A DNA stretch of 33,277 nt. Origin: Xanthomonas arboricola pv. juglandis (GTDB lineage Bacteria; Pseudomonadota; Gammaproteobacteria; Xanthomonadales; Xanthomonadaceae). The position numbers were made by a program, and so were the translations under genes. The stretch lies in the NCBI RefSeq assembly GCF_001013475.1, contig NZ_JZEF01000008.1, positions 1 through 33,277 of the forward strand, read 5' to 3'. The notes under the pieces are model-generated. The model was not told where the DNA came from. It did not search any database and saw only the letters and a program-made list of their open reading frames with translations. Every line of letters starts with the position of its first letter. Position 1 is the stretch's first letter. This document shows positions 32,449-33,277 of the stretch, piece after piece.

Positions 32449-33277
32449 CTACCTTCCGCTTCTCGCTGCGGCATCGCTCTCACCGGCCGCCGCCAACGCT
32501 TTCGGCGCGAACTGATACCCCATCGAGCGCCAGGACGATGCGATGCCCAGGTCATAGCCATAGACCAGGGTGACGCGGATGGCCGACATGGCGGCCGCCT
32601 TCTTGTCATTGGCGAGGACGACCCTGGCAATGTGCTCCCCCAACGCCTTGTCGTCGATGCGCCGTTCGGACAGGTTGACCTGCACAACCACAGATTCGAC
32701 ATTCGGCGTGCCAAACACCGTGTTGTGCACGACGCGCGCAGACTGCACGCCCGGCTCGGCACTGACGGCTTCATGGGCCGCCAGCAAGTCCTTGAAGTAG
32801 TCGCTCTGCGCAAGTTGCCCGGTAAACGCCGGGACTGCTGCGGCTGCGATCATCAACACAGCGACCACCACCAAGTGCACACGCCACACCGGCATCGGCC
32901 CGACAGCGGCGAGCGGCGTTTGCGCGGTCACCACCGAACTTCCCACCGCAAGGTCGTGCAACGAACGACGGCCGCGACGATTGAACAGATACAGATAAAG
33001 GATCGAGAGCGTCCCGCCAAAGATCAGCAGCGTCAACACATGCTGCAGCGGCGAGAGCAACACATCGCGATCGAACTGTGCGCCGTTGAGGAAGAACGGG
33101 ACACCCAATACCGAGTAACGCAGCAGCGATTGTGGAAGTGCCAGCAGGGCATCGTCCTTGCCAGCAACGCGCACGCCCAGCAGGCGCTTGCCCAGGGTCT
33201 GCCCCTTGCAAAGCACGCTGTTCATGACCCCGAAGTAAGGGCACCTCGAACAACCTCGATTCTGCCGTTTGAGATGT
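32449..33277 (-). CDS. RDD family membrane protein, 5' end outside the window
   Basis: The visible part (276 codons including the stop) begins in frame at the right edge with no stop upstream of ATG 33225, so the true start is probably beyond the window. GQTLGKRLLGVRVAGKD is the conserved post-TM2 segment of RDD proteins, followed by a helix (VLTLLIFGGTLSILYLYLFN) and RRGRRSLHDLAVGSSVV, the family's Asp-containing end. The first RDD helices should lie upstream. After a further helix (VHLVVVAVLMIAAAAVPAF) comes a soluble C-terminal domain of about 120 residues, rich in AARVV/NVESVVVQVNLSERRIDD-type sequence, not recognised. Some RDD proteins act as Na+(Li+)/H+ antiporters; for most, the role is unknown. 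If ATG 33225 were the start, the protein would lack half its RDD domain. Confidence 0.75.
   Translation of the reverse strand, partial: HLKRQNRGCSRCPYFGVMNSVLCKGQTLGKRLLGVRVAGKDDALLALPQSLLRYSVLGVPFFLNGAQFDRDVLLSPLQHVLTLLIFGGTLSILYLYLFNRRGRRSLHDLAVGSSVVTAQTPLAAVGPMPVWRVHLVVVAVLMIAAAAVPAFTGQLAQSDYFKDLLAAHEAVSAEPGVQSARVVHNTVFGTPNVESVVVQVNLSERRIDDKALGEHIARVVLANDKKAAAMSAIRVTLVYGYDLGIASSWRSMGYQFAPKALAAAGESDAAARSGR

Noticed and set aside
1..33277. CRISPR arrays, tRNA or rRNA genes, complete insertion sequences, phage attachment sites
   Set aside because: No regular repeat-spacer pattern, cloverleaf, transposase or integrase was seen.

Overview
The window is GC-rich bacterial chromosome, densely coded on both strands with strong G/C preference at third codon positions. 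The gene set (lipoprotein subtilase autotransporter, TraX-like protein, sorbosone-dehydrogenase-like lipoprotein, HAMP-type chemotaxis receptor with a sigma-28-like promoter, bestrophin/Usp pair) and the general texture suggest a plant-associated gammaproteobacterium of the Xanthomonas group. That placement is inference from family recognition, not from a marker gene. No rRNA, tRNA, CRISPR array, complete insertion sequence or phage module was recognised.

Layout. 1-140: terminator of a plus-strand gene lying off the left edge. 143-2896 (minus): autotransporter serine protease, preceded by about 1 kb of AT-richer sequence without a convincing gene. 3920-6599: small hypothetical gene, exported carboxymuconolactone-decarboxylase-like protein, gene-poor stretch, TraX-family membrane protein. 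6783-8521: translationally coupled DUF2231-like membrane protein and sorbosone/PQQ-type sugar dehydrogenase lipoprotein. 8938-9618: secreted thermonuclease. 9914-11637: single-domain response regulator divergent from a PAS histidine kinase.

12365-15385 (minus): a tightly overlapping four-gene operon in the order acyl-CoA dehydrogenase, PIG-L deacetylase, NodS-like methyltransferase, family 2 glycosyltransferase. It looks like a glycan or glycolipid tailoring system whose parts resemble Nod-factor chemistry, and is the best candidate for an undescribed pathway here. 15787-17996 (plus): MarR regulator overlapping a FAD aromatic hydroxylase, with a perfect palindrome just upstream of the regulator.

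18110-20256: a 5' fragment of a Gfo/Idh/MocA oxidoreductase and a 5' fragment of a methyl-accepting chemotaxis protein meet tail to tail near position 18654. Both genes are broken at the same point, which looks like an inversion or other rearrangement breakpoint, or an assembly misjoin.

20788-23710: small hypothetical gene, GNAT acetyltransferase, and an NmrA-like reductase divergent from its likely LysR regulator. 24020-25857 (minus): bestrophin-like channel and tandem universal stress protein, divergent from a membrane histidine kinase and LuxR-type response regulator (26075-28151). 28433-32164 (plus): an alpha/beta hydrolase fused to a gluconate-2-dehydrogenase-subunit-3-like domain, overlapping a GMC flavoprotein with a four-cysteine cluster and followed by a short-chain dehydrogenase; together a likely hydrolysis-plus-oxidation module. 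32449-33277 (minus): RDD-family membrane protein running off the right edge.
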